Assembly: GCA_024138015.1 (NCBI GenBank)
Contig: JAMXBB010000008.1
Span: 7,663,390-7,727,389, forward strand
Origin: Lumnitzera littorea
Taxonomy: Eukaryota > Streptophyta > Magnoliopsida > Myrtales > Combretaceae
DNA length: 64,000 nt
Reading direction: 5' to 3'
Below, one piece after another: positions 12,434 through 23,299 of this stretch. Position 1 is the stretch's first letter, and each line of letters starts with the position of its first letter. The notes under the pieces are model-generated. The model saw nothing but the letters and a program-made list of their open reading frames with translations, was not told where the DNA came from and made no database searches. The position numbers and the translations under genes are program-made.

Positions 12434-12772
12434 CTAATCCCTCCTAATCTCTTTAAGCTTCATAAGAATCAATGTAATTGAGCTTCCATCTTTCTTAAAC
12501 ATAAACACATTTTTTAATCCATCATATAATGCCCTCCTATTATACATCCAAGGTCTTCTTAATAACACATAGTTAACGTCCATCACCACTATATCATACA
12601 GTAAGTTACATACATAATTAGCCATCACAATAGGAATCTTCACTTGCTTATTCTCATATAGCTTTCCCTTTTCTCCAAACCTTTTTAAGGTATAGGTTCT
12701 AAGATGAGGTTCCATCTTTAAACCCCTAAGAATGTACAAATGAAGTGGAAGCCAAATTAGCACAATTACCAC
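12434..12772 (-). pseudogene. Ty3/gypsy aspartic-protease-region fragment
   Basis: The minus-strand frame of 112 codons matches the retropepsin-like segment of plant Ty3 gag-pol proteins. A hydrophobic strand (KIPIVMANYV) is followed by VVMDVNYVLLRRPWMYNRRALYDG, where the family usually has a MDxCHLLLGRPW motif, and then KNVFMFKKDGSSITL. The usual GRPW is RRPW here. The flap and the rest of gag-pol are missing. It is the only protein trace between the two LTRs, so the element kept a protease piece and lost RT and integrase. In an intact element this domain would cut the polyprotein; here it cannot be functional. Confidence 0.7.
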
Positions 12773-13339
12773 TCTTAATTACTACTATGTAAGTCTTATT
12801 CTTTACTAAGCACCAAGTAAAGAATATATTTTCTCCCTACAGTTTATTAGTAAGTTCCTTCTTCTCTATGTGCTTCCTCCTCCTTCTATTGTTTCTATCT
12901 CCACTTCACTTACCCCTGTCACCCCCATTTATATTGTTACTTTGGTCACTCATGTTCACTTCAATATGGATGATAGTTTAATGAGTAATTTTATCAAACA
13001 GTTTAAGCACACTCCTCACAACACACCATAATACCACAACAATTTCGCTTCAATACAATATGACTTTGTCTCTTAATAATTTCACAATCTATACAATAAT
13101 TTTAACAAACACCTACCGGACAAATTCCACAACACCCACTAATAAACACCATAACTCACTTACATACGATAGTACATCACTACATTACAATAACTTAATA
13201 GCATAGGAAATTCCACTTCATTATGATCACAACAACTCACAACACATACCAGCCCATATCTACTTTTTTGTTCGGATAATAGCAACAATGGGAAATAATG
13301 AGATAAAAGATATAGAATCACTTACCTATGTCGACCTTT

Positions 13340-13351
13340 GCTCTAATATCA
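13340..13351 (-). promoter_or_regulatory. primer-binding site (initiator Met tRNA type)
   Basis: Read on the minus strand, this is TGATATTAGAGC. It differs at two positions from the usual TGGTATCAGAGC site where initiator methionine tRNA primes reverse transcription. It sits 3 bp inside the 5' LTR (13355-14013), exactly where a PBS should be, and fixes the orientation as minus. Confidence 0.7.
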
Positions 13352-13354
13352 TTA

Positions 13355-14013
13355 TGATGTGCTCAAGATTCCTAAATATGATCGATGTTGTAACTTCTAA
13401 TTCGATATGATGCACAAATCTTGAAAATATAATTATTTAACACAAGTTAATTGATATTACTCACAAATTACTTGAGTTAACAAGGAATCACCACAATCTA
13501 TTCTATAAGGATTAATAAGATTCGATATCTTAGAGATAAAATCTCATTATCAATAATCTCTTTTGATATTAAGATTTACATGATAAAAGCTAATAGGATT
13601 ATTCCCCTAAAACAATGGAAAAGGACTTTTTATGAGTCTAAACCTAATAGCTCATTATCAATTCATTACAAAGATAAAAAATGGGGGAAAAAAAAAGAGG
13701 AGAAAAACATGTGTTGGAGGACTTCAAGCTATCAAGCTAGATTAGTTTGAGAACTATGGTATGGATGAAACTAGTAGGCTAGTTCAACATTAAGTCATCA
13801 AGTTGACGGGGTTGCCTCCTTGGCTTATGTTGTGAGCTTTTGTTCGTGATTCTATCAGGCTAATTCATCCTTAAACGGTCAAGCAAGTCCTTAACTAGTT
13901 CGTTTCACTTCTTTTATTTGATGTTCCTATTCACCTACTTATTCTTAGATTAGATTTAACGGCTTCTTCTCATTGCATGATTGAAATTAGGTTGGCTTGA
14001 GATGTAATTCACA
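13355..14013 (-). mobile_element. 5' LTR of the small decayed Ty3 element
   Basis: Direct-repeat partner of 11660-12345; 659 bp. On the minus strand it starts TGTGAATTAC and ends in ..CACATCA next to the PBS. The whole element spans 11660-14013 (2354 bp) with an interior of only about 1 kb. The flanking 5-bp sequences (ATTGC and TCAAA) do not match, so no target duplication is preserved. Confidence 0.7.
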
Positions 14014-14142
14014 TCAAATGTCTTCCATCAAGACATAAAAATATGAAAAGTCACAACATTTAATTAAATGTGAAAAGCCAAGCACATAATTAATGGTTAT
14101 AACTCTTCATAAAAAAAGTTAATTAGGGTATAATTTCTAACA
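14014..14142 (-). mobile_element. start of a Ty1/copia 3' LTR, interrupted by the Ty3 element
   Basis: On the minus strand this begins TGTTAGAAATTATACCC at 14142, a common copia LTR start. It directly follows (by about 350 bp) the decayed copia RNase H at 14500-15190, as a 3' LTR should. It runs only 129 bp before the Ty3 LTR begins. A TATA-bearing continuation seems to resume below 11655. Confidence 0.45.
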
Positions 14143-14499
14143 TTCTGCCATGTAGCCTGCATATGCTATTTAATAACCTAGAATAAATATAGTGTGCAAT
14201 AATATTAATCTAAGTTTTCATCACATTAATATTCTACTATTATATTATTGTTGAGTTAAAAATTAATTAGAATCATGCATGGCAACTATATGTCACTATT
14301 ATGACATAGTCCCTTCGATGCATTACAAAATTAATTTTTAACTTAGATATAAATTAATGAAGAGATAGAAAAGGTATAGATTTAATATCTTCATAAAAGA
14401 CAAATCTAATTGATATAATTCGAACATAATCATGTATACTATATACATAGAAAACTTGACATTTCATAAACACATAAATTGACCTTAAGAATGTCATAT

Positions 14500-15190
14500 A
14501 CTATAGCATTATTCAATCAAGACCTCTTATAATGCTCATTCTTTCAATATGCTCTCTGAAAACATTTAGCAACTATCCTTTTATTAATGGGATGTGTAAG
14601 TGCAACCATTAATTTTGTGCTAATATGTTCAATTGAAACATTTGTTTCTAAACTTTTTCATTAACAACAAAGTATTTGATTTCTATATATTTAGCACCCT
14701 TTCAATACTTATCGTTCTTTGAAAAGAAGATTGTTAGGGAGTTGTTACAATAAATTTTCAATGATCTAATAATAATGTTGACAACTTGATACCTTGAAAT
14801 AAAGCTCTATAACCATAAATCATGAACATAGCCTCAAAGCAAGTCACAAACTGTGCTTTCATAGTCGATGTAGTAACAATGGACTACTTTGCACTTCTTC
14901 ATGCAATTGTCCTTCTAGCTAGTAGTAATAAATAACTAAATATTGATTTTCTTATATCAACACATTTGGCGAAATCTGAATCTAAATAATTAATCACCTT
15001 TAACTGGTTGAACCTTGTATAAGTAAGCATGTAATCCTTCATTCCTTGCAAATATTTTAAGATTTTCTTAGCAACTTTCTAACAATCTAATCCTAGATTA
15101 CTTTGAAATCTACCCAACATCACAAAATTAAAACTAATGTCGATGTATAAGTTTGAGAGTACATCAAATTCCAAATGACAGATGCATAAG
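14500..15190 (-). pseudogene. Ty1/copia RNase H and RT tail, decayed
   Basis: Translating the minus strand in more than one frame gives the ordered copia signature. A GRFQSN-like segment is followed by AKKILKYLQGMKDYMLTY, a YLDSDFAKCVDIRKS-like stretch, TTSTMKAQFVTCFEA (about 14866), FFSKNDKYxKGAKYIEIKYFVVNEKV, and HISTKLMVA near 14600. These correspond to the end of RT and to the RNase H domain, ending in the usual ADPLTKG region (here changed). Several in-frame stops and frameshifts make it a clear pseudogene. No open frame of notable length survives. Confidence 0.75.
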
Positions 15191-15199
15191 GAATTCGTA

Positions 15200-16387
15200 C
15201 CATTTATAGGCCTATTAGACAATATTATTTTTTATTGATAATTTAAGATTTAGTCATTTTTATACCTATAGTGTAGATATGTCGTCCATTAGTATAAAAT
15301 GTAGGTATTTAAACACTTACCTATGTTCAATATCTTATTAAATATTATTCTTTCAAATATACATTAATGCATTTTTCTCCTTATCAAATAAGTTTTAATA
15401 CTTAATTTTTCTGAACTTGAGGGAGTTAAAGCACATTCCGTATACACCTATGTAGAAGGGGAAATGTATACGCATGCACAACTTAAGTTGGAGCTTTACA
15501 AATACGATTATTTTTATTTTCATCCTATCATGTACATTATTTACATCAGAGGTATGGCTCTAACACACGCAATGTATGCACTAGTCGTCTTCTACCTTAT
15601 TTCAAGAGGCCAATCCATCTTAGGTACGAAGATTCTAACCTAAGACAACTATAATCAACTATTGGATATATAAATATTATGGGATTTAATGTAGTGAAAA
15701 AGGTGCTAAATCTTATTACACTAAACTTAGAATTCAAATCATAAAGATTAATTGGAAACTATAAATAAAATTCAAGTAACTCTAATTAGCTACTCAATGA
15801 CTATTTTTGTCTTTTCTTAATTTAATTTCAATTTTCATGAAAAAAGCATAAAAACAAGGAAATTTTGAAACTAAAAATGTTATGACATGAGGGGTAGCCT
15901 AATTATAGCAGATGTTGTATATCGTATAAAGAACTGTAGATTAGTTATCTTTATAGTCAACAACCCTTCATGTGATATACGAGACTACTACTACAACTAT
16001 CAACCCAAAAGTTATATAAGTACAAGTAATACTATCGCATAATTATATTAATATGACTTTCAAACTATAAATATCACATATATATAATATATCTACTAAG
16101 TATGGAAAATACTAGATTGTAAACTAGCAATATGTTGTATTACATAATAAGTTCCAAGATCTAAAACAGTAATAGAAATACACTCTCATCTCTAATTTCA
16201 CACTCACCAACTAGTAAACAATCCACTAACCTTAGGCATCCTGTGGCCCAAATCAATGAATAAGTCCTCCTATACAAATAAGCTATAGGGTTTTAAGCTA
16301 CGAGAGTGTAAGTTAACTAACTTAGTAAGGTATTCCTCAACCATACTATAAAAAAGTTATTCAATAATTAGATTCAAACATATGAAT
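15200..16387. other. intergenic, probably repeat-derived
   Basis: AT-rich. No open frame with recognisable content, no clear LTR boundary, no inverted repeat found. Confidence 0.35.
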
Positions 16388-16795
16388 ATATGCTTGAAAC
16401 ACCTTGACCTCATTTTCTTTAAACACCCTCGTCTAGTCTTCTTTGAAACACCCTACATTAAGATTAATTAAGTTTGATATTTAACTTTCCACCTAAAATC
16501 CCTAAGCTTCTTGAAACACCCTACCCTTGTCTCATCTTTTTAGAAACACCTTACCTTAAGAATAATTAGTTTGATACACAAACTTCCTGCCTGAAATCTG
16601 TAAGCTTCTTGAAACACCATAACTTCATTTTCTTTAGATAACCCCTTGTCTCATCTTCTTAGAAACACCTTACTCGAGGGTTAATTAAGTTTGATACATA
16701 AACTTCCCCCTTATAATCCTTGAGCTTCTTGAAACACCCTAACCTCATATTCTTTGAATGCCCTCATCTCATCTTCTTAGAAATTCACATGGCTA
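16388..16795 (+). repeat. tandem repeat, about four units of 98-120 bp
   Basis: Units begin with GCTT(CTT)GAAACACC at 16392, 16506, 16604 and 16724. Each carries CTTGTCTCATCTTCTT-like, AGAAACACCTTA, TTAATTAAGTTTGATA and AAACTTCC phrases. Spacing is 114, 98 and 120 bp. The second unit lacks a block of about 20 bp (CCTCATTTTCTTT). The units are diverged. No coding potential. Confidence 0.75.
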
Positions 16796-17296
16796 TACTA
16801 TCAGTAGTTAGGAAGGCCTTAATAATGTAAGCTTTGAAGAGTTTCATCAAGGAAACAAACTAGCTAATAAGTGGCATAAAGAATGTTTCCTAGGGCCTTA
16901 GAAGAGAATGACATGGACAGATAATCTAAAAAGAAATTTGATAAGTTAAGTCAAATTATACTTGTAGCTACATGCATCATTAAGCTTTTTCCTATTGTAA
17001 TGATTTTAGGAGGTGTGACTTTACATGCCAATGCTAAAGAAATATTGTAGGTGATATACTCATTTTCTCGCTTGTTCTTTCACTTAGTATCTACATTATC
17101 ATAGTCTATTGTCTTTCCACTTTTCTTACGGACCATACTAAGACATCTCAATTTTCCTTTTAGGTGGCAATGAAGATAGCTAAGGTAGCCTAACCATGAT
17201 GCATCAAGTCAAAATCATAGGTATAAGCAATGAAGACTTAAACGAAGAAGTTGATAATTTGAAGAAGCATCAAGAAGTCTTAGGTATTTGTATATA

Positions 17297-17342
<46 letters not shown>

Positions 17343-18409
17343 GTAATACGTTATCTCTCCAATATTATTATTAGTAGGCGTTAATGATGAAGGACAAGCT
17401 TAGGCTCTACTATCCTAACAATAATACATTGAACTTCTACCTATGCTAATCAATAGTGCTTTTAGTTGATATTCATTTTATTTTTTATTTTCCTTTCTTC
17501 TGTTTTTTTGAAACTTTAAGCTCTTGCCTTTAGCCTAATTTCGACTTGCTTTAGCTAAATACTTTTAATCTATCAAGCTAGTTAATTATTTTCCATCATA
17601 TAAAAAATGTCAAAGGAAGAATTACAAAAGAAACATCATAAGAAATTCAAGCTTTAGTAATAAAATATTATGGCAAAATAACTTTTTTTATAGTGATTTT
17701 GTTTTTTTAATATAACGAGTTAGTCATTTATATATATCTAAATTGGTTTTCTTTTTTGTTTTTCCTATTGTAACAACATTTTATTACCATCCTTTTATTA
17801 GTGATATCTTTTAACAATTTATAATTGTTTATCTATCACCAACAGACATTGTACGCGTAATATGTGTGCAAATTAACAGTGTCAAATTAATTAAAAGAAA
17901 TAAATTCTAAAAGTATTTCTTTCCAAATTTTTCTTTTTTATTTAAATTTTTATCACATCTTAGATATAGATATATTTATTTGATTTTGGAATTTGGTGAA
18001 AATGTTCACATCACCACCATGTTATGATATCATAAAATTAACGAAAAGTTAAGATTTGAGTTTACTATCATTTACAAAGAGACAAATTTGATTTAGTGTA
18101 ATATATAAAATATATTTCCTCTTGTGTGTGTATAGGATATGGGGCTAATATTGTGGGATTAAGGAATAAGGGAATAGTAGTTATGTATCTACATAACTAC
18201 GCATTGATTATGGTGTAAAACTATTGCTCGAAACAATAGGATACAGTGGATGGAAGGTGTAGCTAAGCACTTTCCAAGAAATTTACTATAGATCTAATAT
18301 AATTATTTGCATAGCATTAAATGACATAAACTTTTAAGGTGATTACTTAAGACGCCTCTGGGCTTAAATAATATAGATACATACCTATTTGTTATTAATA
18401 CACACCTAG
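16796..18409. other. intergenic with a (TG/TA)n microsatellite
   Basis: No gene is supported. A GTGTGTGT run followed by (TA)n occupies about 17293-17338. The 62-codon open frame across it is low-complexity and is not called. Confidence 0.4.
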
Positions 18410-18410
18410 T

Positions 18411-18819
18411 TAGAGTTGTAAATAAGTTAAGTTAAAACGATATAGTACTGAACATAAATCAAGCTTAACTTAAAATTTCAAAACTCTAGCTTGAACTCGA
18501 ACTCGAACTCGAACTCGAACTCAACTGAATTAAGCTTGTTTTAACATGATAATTTAAAAATATATATATTATAAATTTAATTAAAATAATAGTATAATCT
18601 TTACACGGCTCAAACTTGACTAATATTCAAACTCAACTTAAGTTTGATTAGGCTTACGAGTTTATCGAGCCGGACATCATAAAGTTCAAGCTCGACTTAA
18701 TAAGTTACTTGAATAGTTTAAGCATGAGTTCGACTAAACTTAAGTTAAGTTGAGTTCAAGTAATTACCAAACCGAACTCGAATAGCTTATAAGTAGACTT
18801 ATCTAATTTACACTCCTAA
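18411..18819. mobile_element. hAT-like MITE with CTCGAA repeats
   Basis: The left end reads TAGAGTTGTAAATAAGTTAAG. The right end, on the opposite strand, reads TTAGGAGTGTAAATTAGATAAG. These match the TAGGGGTGTAAA-type inverted ends of a common plant hAT-derived MITE. The interior is rich in AGCTCGA and AACTCGAA phrases, including five tandem CTCGAA hexamers at about 18493-18525, also typical of that family. The flanks show only a weak 8-bp resemblance (ACCTAGTT and ATCTAACT), so the target duplication is decayed. Length about 410 bp, non-coding. Confidence 0.6.
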
Positions 18820-18961
18820 ATCTAACTTAGTCAATATTTGAGAATTCATACAACTTGAAGTTTTAATATTTCTTAAACTTGACCATAATTGATAGTACTT
18901 CTAATATACTTGATATTCTTTTTGCTGCTTTTAGATGCATTACAATAGCTCAATATGTAAA

Positions 18962-19326
18962 TCAAGATAAAAGACTTACAATAAATTGAATGTTTGGTCT
19001 TGCTGTAGAGAGATACATTAGATTCTTAATCAAGATTTTATAATAATCTTCATCGACTTTATTAGACCCATCTTCCTTGCTCGATTTCTCTTTTTTATTA
19101 ATTGGTGTGCTTATTCTTTTCCATTTCGTCATATGAAATTTCTTCAATGTTCCCATACTTCTTTTGGCATATGAACACATCATAATGTCAACATCAATCA
19201 TTTATCCTATTATACCAAGCTTTAGCACTTGTTTTAGGCCATAAAGAGCCTTTTTGAGTAGGTTGACTTTTTCTGCATCATGCTTCATAAACCCTTATGG
19301 TTGCTCTACATATGTTTCATCTTGAA
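18962..19326 (-). pseudogene. Ty1/copia reverse transcriptase fragment
   Basis: Minus strand. From about 19326 the translation gives DETYVEQP, then (after a stop) GFMKHDAEKVNLLKKALYGLKQ, the hallmark copia RT segment. A frame shift follows, and the 79-codon frame ending at 18962 carries LKKFHMTKWKRISTPIN, DYYKILIKNLMYLSTARPNI and FIVSLLS, which is the RT-RNase H linker. A similar linker occurs in the copia remnant at 14.5-15.2 kb, so these are two different copia copies. It is truncated at both ends and not functional. Confidence 0.8.
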
Positions 19327-19329
19327 ATA

Positions 19330-19870
19330 TATTGTTATGCCCTGAAAAGGTGAAGTCATAAAATCCCATTGTATGAGCTATCTTAAGATAGAAACTGTTC
19401 TCACAGTTGCTATTTTAGACCTAGTTGATACCAGGTGTACTCGACTTTACTCCTTTGAAGTGTCCAATTCGATATTTGTTTAATATAAACATGTAGAGTA
19501 ATCCTTTGAAATAATTTGTAATAATAAACTTGTAATTTGACTTTTTAAAAGAGTAGTAGTAAATCTTACAGGTACTTGTCATTTCACATATAGAAAAAAA
19601 TATCAAAAACTACTAAGCCTTTTGAGGAGTCTTATGTAGTTTTCCTTAAATGATAAAAAGTTAATACTAAAGGTAATAACCAACCATTCCCTGTTGTATC
19701 TTACTCCCTGTCCCAATTTACTAAGGATCTAATGTTGGGTAAGCACTTGTAAGCCATTTAGAACTTGCAAAACAAACTATAGGGGAATAAGTAATAACTT
19801 ACACAGTAAGTAGGGTGGAGATAGAAGCATGCACTCAGTACATCATAAGCAAGGTTTTCAACCAAGTTGG
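19330..19870. other. repeat-derived sequence, not assigned
   Basis: Lies between the copia RT fragment and a minus-strand copy of a long-LTR family. No open frame of recognisable content. One boundary of the LTR copy probably lies here but was not located. Confidence 0.3.
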
Positions 19871-19874
19871 TCAG

Positions 19875-22056
19875 ATGCAATGAATATACAAGCAAATTCC
19901 ATCGCACGACGTTATTTGGTCCATCATGAGATTAGAGAAATTTCACTCGCTCTAATCTAAGTTGAGGAGATTGACGTCGTGCACTCGTGAATTGAGACCA
20001 AATCGGGGCTTGTGCAATTGAGAACACCTTCCTCCCGTGACTACCTTCGAACCACGACCCTTAACCTTACCACGACCTCCTCTCCTATCACTTAGTTCGA
20101 TTAAGGGTAGAGAAATGACTATTTTAACTATTCTCATAGAAGAAAGTTCGTATTTGACTCGAGAATCCTAGCTATTACCCCTAATGGGTTGCGACACATA
20201 TCAAGTTGGATGTTAAGCCAAGTTTAAATTAGTTCATTTTTAGAGTGATTAACCAAGCTCAAATAATTCAAGCATAATAATATTTATAGAACAACCATAT
20301 CATGGAGGTTAGCTCCCATCATAGCAAACCAAAACCCAACCATAAGCGCTGCATACGTACAAACAGCTAACTACAATCATAAGCTAATACATACTAAAGT
20401 TCCTAGATATTCTGAAATAATATCCCAAAATGTTGTAAAGTATCGATCCTACTTACCTATTTAGATGCTTACGACGAAAGACTTGAGTTGTCAATGATTT
20501 GATCACCGAGGAATCTTATATATATAAAATCTAAATTTAGTTTTCGCAATAGTTATGAAAACATTAGAATTTGATTTAAAACAATTATATATATATATAT
20601 ATATTATCATAATAATATATATTTTTATTATATATATATATATCGAGTTAAGTTATTAATTATTAATAATATACGTAATTTATACTATTACGTATTATAT
20701 ATCGTTTTGATTGTATTGAAATGTACTTTTAATTGGTTAAATCATGTTTCAATTTCGATAAGGTTATCGTAATACGTAAATTTTAGTAATATTATAGAGT
20801 TATAGATTATATTATCTAAGATTGCCCTATTTTAGTAAAAATAGTGTCGTTGAGTTTGTACAAACCTAACGACACGTATTGCGAATCCTATTTCTGAAAA
20901 TGATTTTTAACATAGTTATATATATATATAATCAAATATTATTGTACTATATGTAACTTATGTTATTAAACCATATTCTATCTAATTTATCAATATAACC
21001 CTATAATATAAGTATTGTTTAACCCTAATACACGAATAACATATCTCGATCAGTAAAATATCATTAAATATATTAAAAATATACTTTTATCTAATCTAAT
21101 CAGTATATATACGCATAGGATTTATTCAACTATTTATCATATTTTAACCTATTATTACTAAAATGAAGTATTGGTTCGTTATTTAAGTTATTTTACTACG
21201 TAAATTCATAATAAATAGCTCGGATTACCAAATAATTTCTCGAAAATTTCTATAGACTCCTAAAAATATGAGGAACTCAATTAGTACTTGGTTTCAAGTT
21301 TTCGATCTATTGCCTATATATTCGTATTTATGATTTTACTCTTAAATTATTTGAAATTATCCAATTATAATCCTTTTTGCACCAAATTGATTTCAATTTG
21401 TCTCAACATTATTATTATTCACTAAAAATCAGTACATGTCCATTTCATCATTTAATTTCATAATTTCCTTTTTATTTCACAATTTTAGCCTATTTTTGAG
21501 TTATTTTTAGGCTGAAAAATACAATAAATATTCAAATAAAAAATCGAGCTACATAGAAATTGTCTATATATCATGCATATCCTACACACAAATTTTGAAC
21601 TACAAACTATATCATTTAGTGTATTTCTTTTGAAAGTCAAAATTCGGATGAATAGTGACTTTTTTAAACATGTATATAAAATAATTACAATTTTACAAAA
21701 ATAAAATTACAACATTAAATTATATCTAAAATAACCTATATATAATTTTTTTTCGTAATTTTCTAACTTAATTTAACAATTTTAGAAATTATAAAAAAAA
21801 AAAAAACAAGATAGAAAAATGATTGACCTGTTCGTCAATACTCTAGTCACCTTTGGTTGGTAGGGGTATGTCGGTTGGCAAGGGTATTGGTGATAGATGG
21901 GTGTCACAAAAGATCAAGGTTTGGTCTAGGAATAAGCTAGGCTTGGTTTTTGCTTTATTTTTCCTATTTTTTAAAAATATTTTTCCGAATTTTCTGTAGG
22001 TTTTTTTAGTTGCCAAAATGTTAAATCTAAGTTCTAATATCCTATTTATAGTTTTT
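19875..22056 (-). mobile_element. decayed copy of a long-LTR family, minus orientation
   Basis: The segment 20140->19880 (minus) is collinear with 61975-62270 (plus): LTAGTTCGA-type phrases, then GGTCGTGG..AAGG, GGTAGTCACGGGAGGA, TTGCACAAGCC, GATTAGAGCGAGTGAAATTTCT and GGACC..ACGTCGTGC. Further along, at 22051-22041 (minus), is CTATAAATAGG, identical to the TATA box of the 59902-62811 LTR and at a comparable distance. Between them lies AT-rich sequence with a C-rich patch (about 21830-21900), as in the solo LTR. Boundaries are not resolved. The 61-codon frame at 20137->19952 is part of the LTR, not a gene. Confidence 0.5.
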
Positions 22057-23200
22057 TAGGTTGGTTGGAATTTTTCTTAGCCATTAAGTAATTATTTTTT
22101 TATTTATTTGATTATTCTTTTAAGGAATTTATAAGTATAAGGTGTTAAATTTTTGTTTAGTTACTTTTGATGCAGTTGGTTACACTTTTTAAGCTGCTTA
22201 ACATTTAATCCAATCATATTCCATGTTGTTTCTTATTTTTTTATAATTTTTAGAAGATATTTTAGGATATTTTTGTATTTTATATTAGTATTTAATGATT
22301 TTGGTAATATACGCGTATATATATCATACACATAATGAGTAATTATATACATGTAATTATGTTGCTAACGTATCTTTTATTTTTAAGATATTTTCCTTAT
22401 TTAATTCTATGATTTTATCATTTATTATATCTAATTATATAATTTTAGGTTAATTTAATGGTATATTCATTATATATACCAAATACACTCATAAAAATAC
22501 ATGTATACTCATATAGTATATTATGTTATATTGTTTTCTTTTATTGTCTAATTAACTTATTTCTAAATTCTCATCGCAATTCGAGTTTAGTTTTAGGGGT
22601 TTTCATTAATTTTACACTATAATGATTAATGGCACTTCTAAGGCTAAAATTAAGATTTTTGGTTATTATTTTTTAAATCTAACTTTATTGAGTTTTTTCA
22701 ACTAACTTTTCTAACTTAATAGTAAATTTTGGGCTCAATTGAATAGCTTTTCTTAAAAGTTCTAAATTTAGGTATGATTATCCTAAATTCGACTTTAAGG
22801 TTTCATATAGAGTAAATTCTCACTATCTTGATTGTATTCTTGATATTCTTATTATATTATAAATTTCTAAACATATGAGAATTCCTCGATTAGGGTTATC
22901 AAGTTTTTCGTAAGTTTATAGCTTAATCAGTTTACTTTTTTGAATGGTATAGATCAACCATTGACCCTAATTGTATAAAGATAAGGCTTTATCCTAATAC
23001 TTAGGTGTTTATATTTTGATTGCTAATTTATAGGATATTGTCTATACCATTCAAAAAAGTTGATCTAACATCTAACTAGAATACTTTCAACCTTTTTATG
23101 CTGCTATGGCTAGTAATGATGTAATTGTTTTTAATCTCTTAATAGGAGGAAAAAATTTGGAATAATCAACACCTAATATTTATGCATACCCTTTAACTAA
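22057..23200. other. AT-rich repeat-derived sequence
   Basis: No coding frame or clear element boundary. A 16-bp inverted pair was noted: ACTTTTTTGAATGGTATAGA at about 22934 and TATACCATTCAAAAAAGTT at about 23043. They would form a stem with a loop of about 90 bp. Confidence 0.3.
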
Positions 23201-23299
23201 CCTTGCATTTTTTTATTGAGTTAAAACTAACCTACGAGCTATAGATACCCTTCCCCTTAGTCATTTTAAACTCTTTAGATACTTTGGAAAGTGAGCAAA

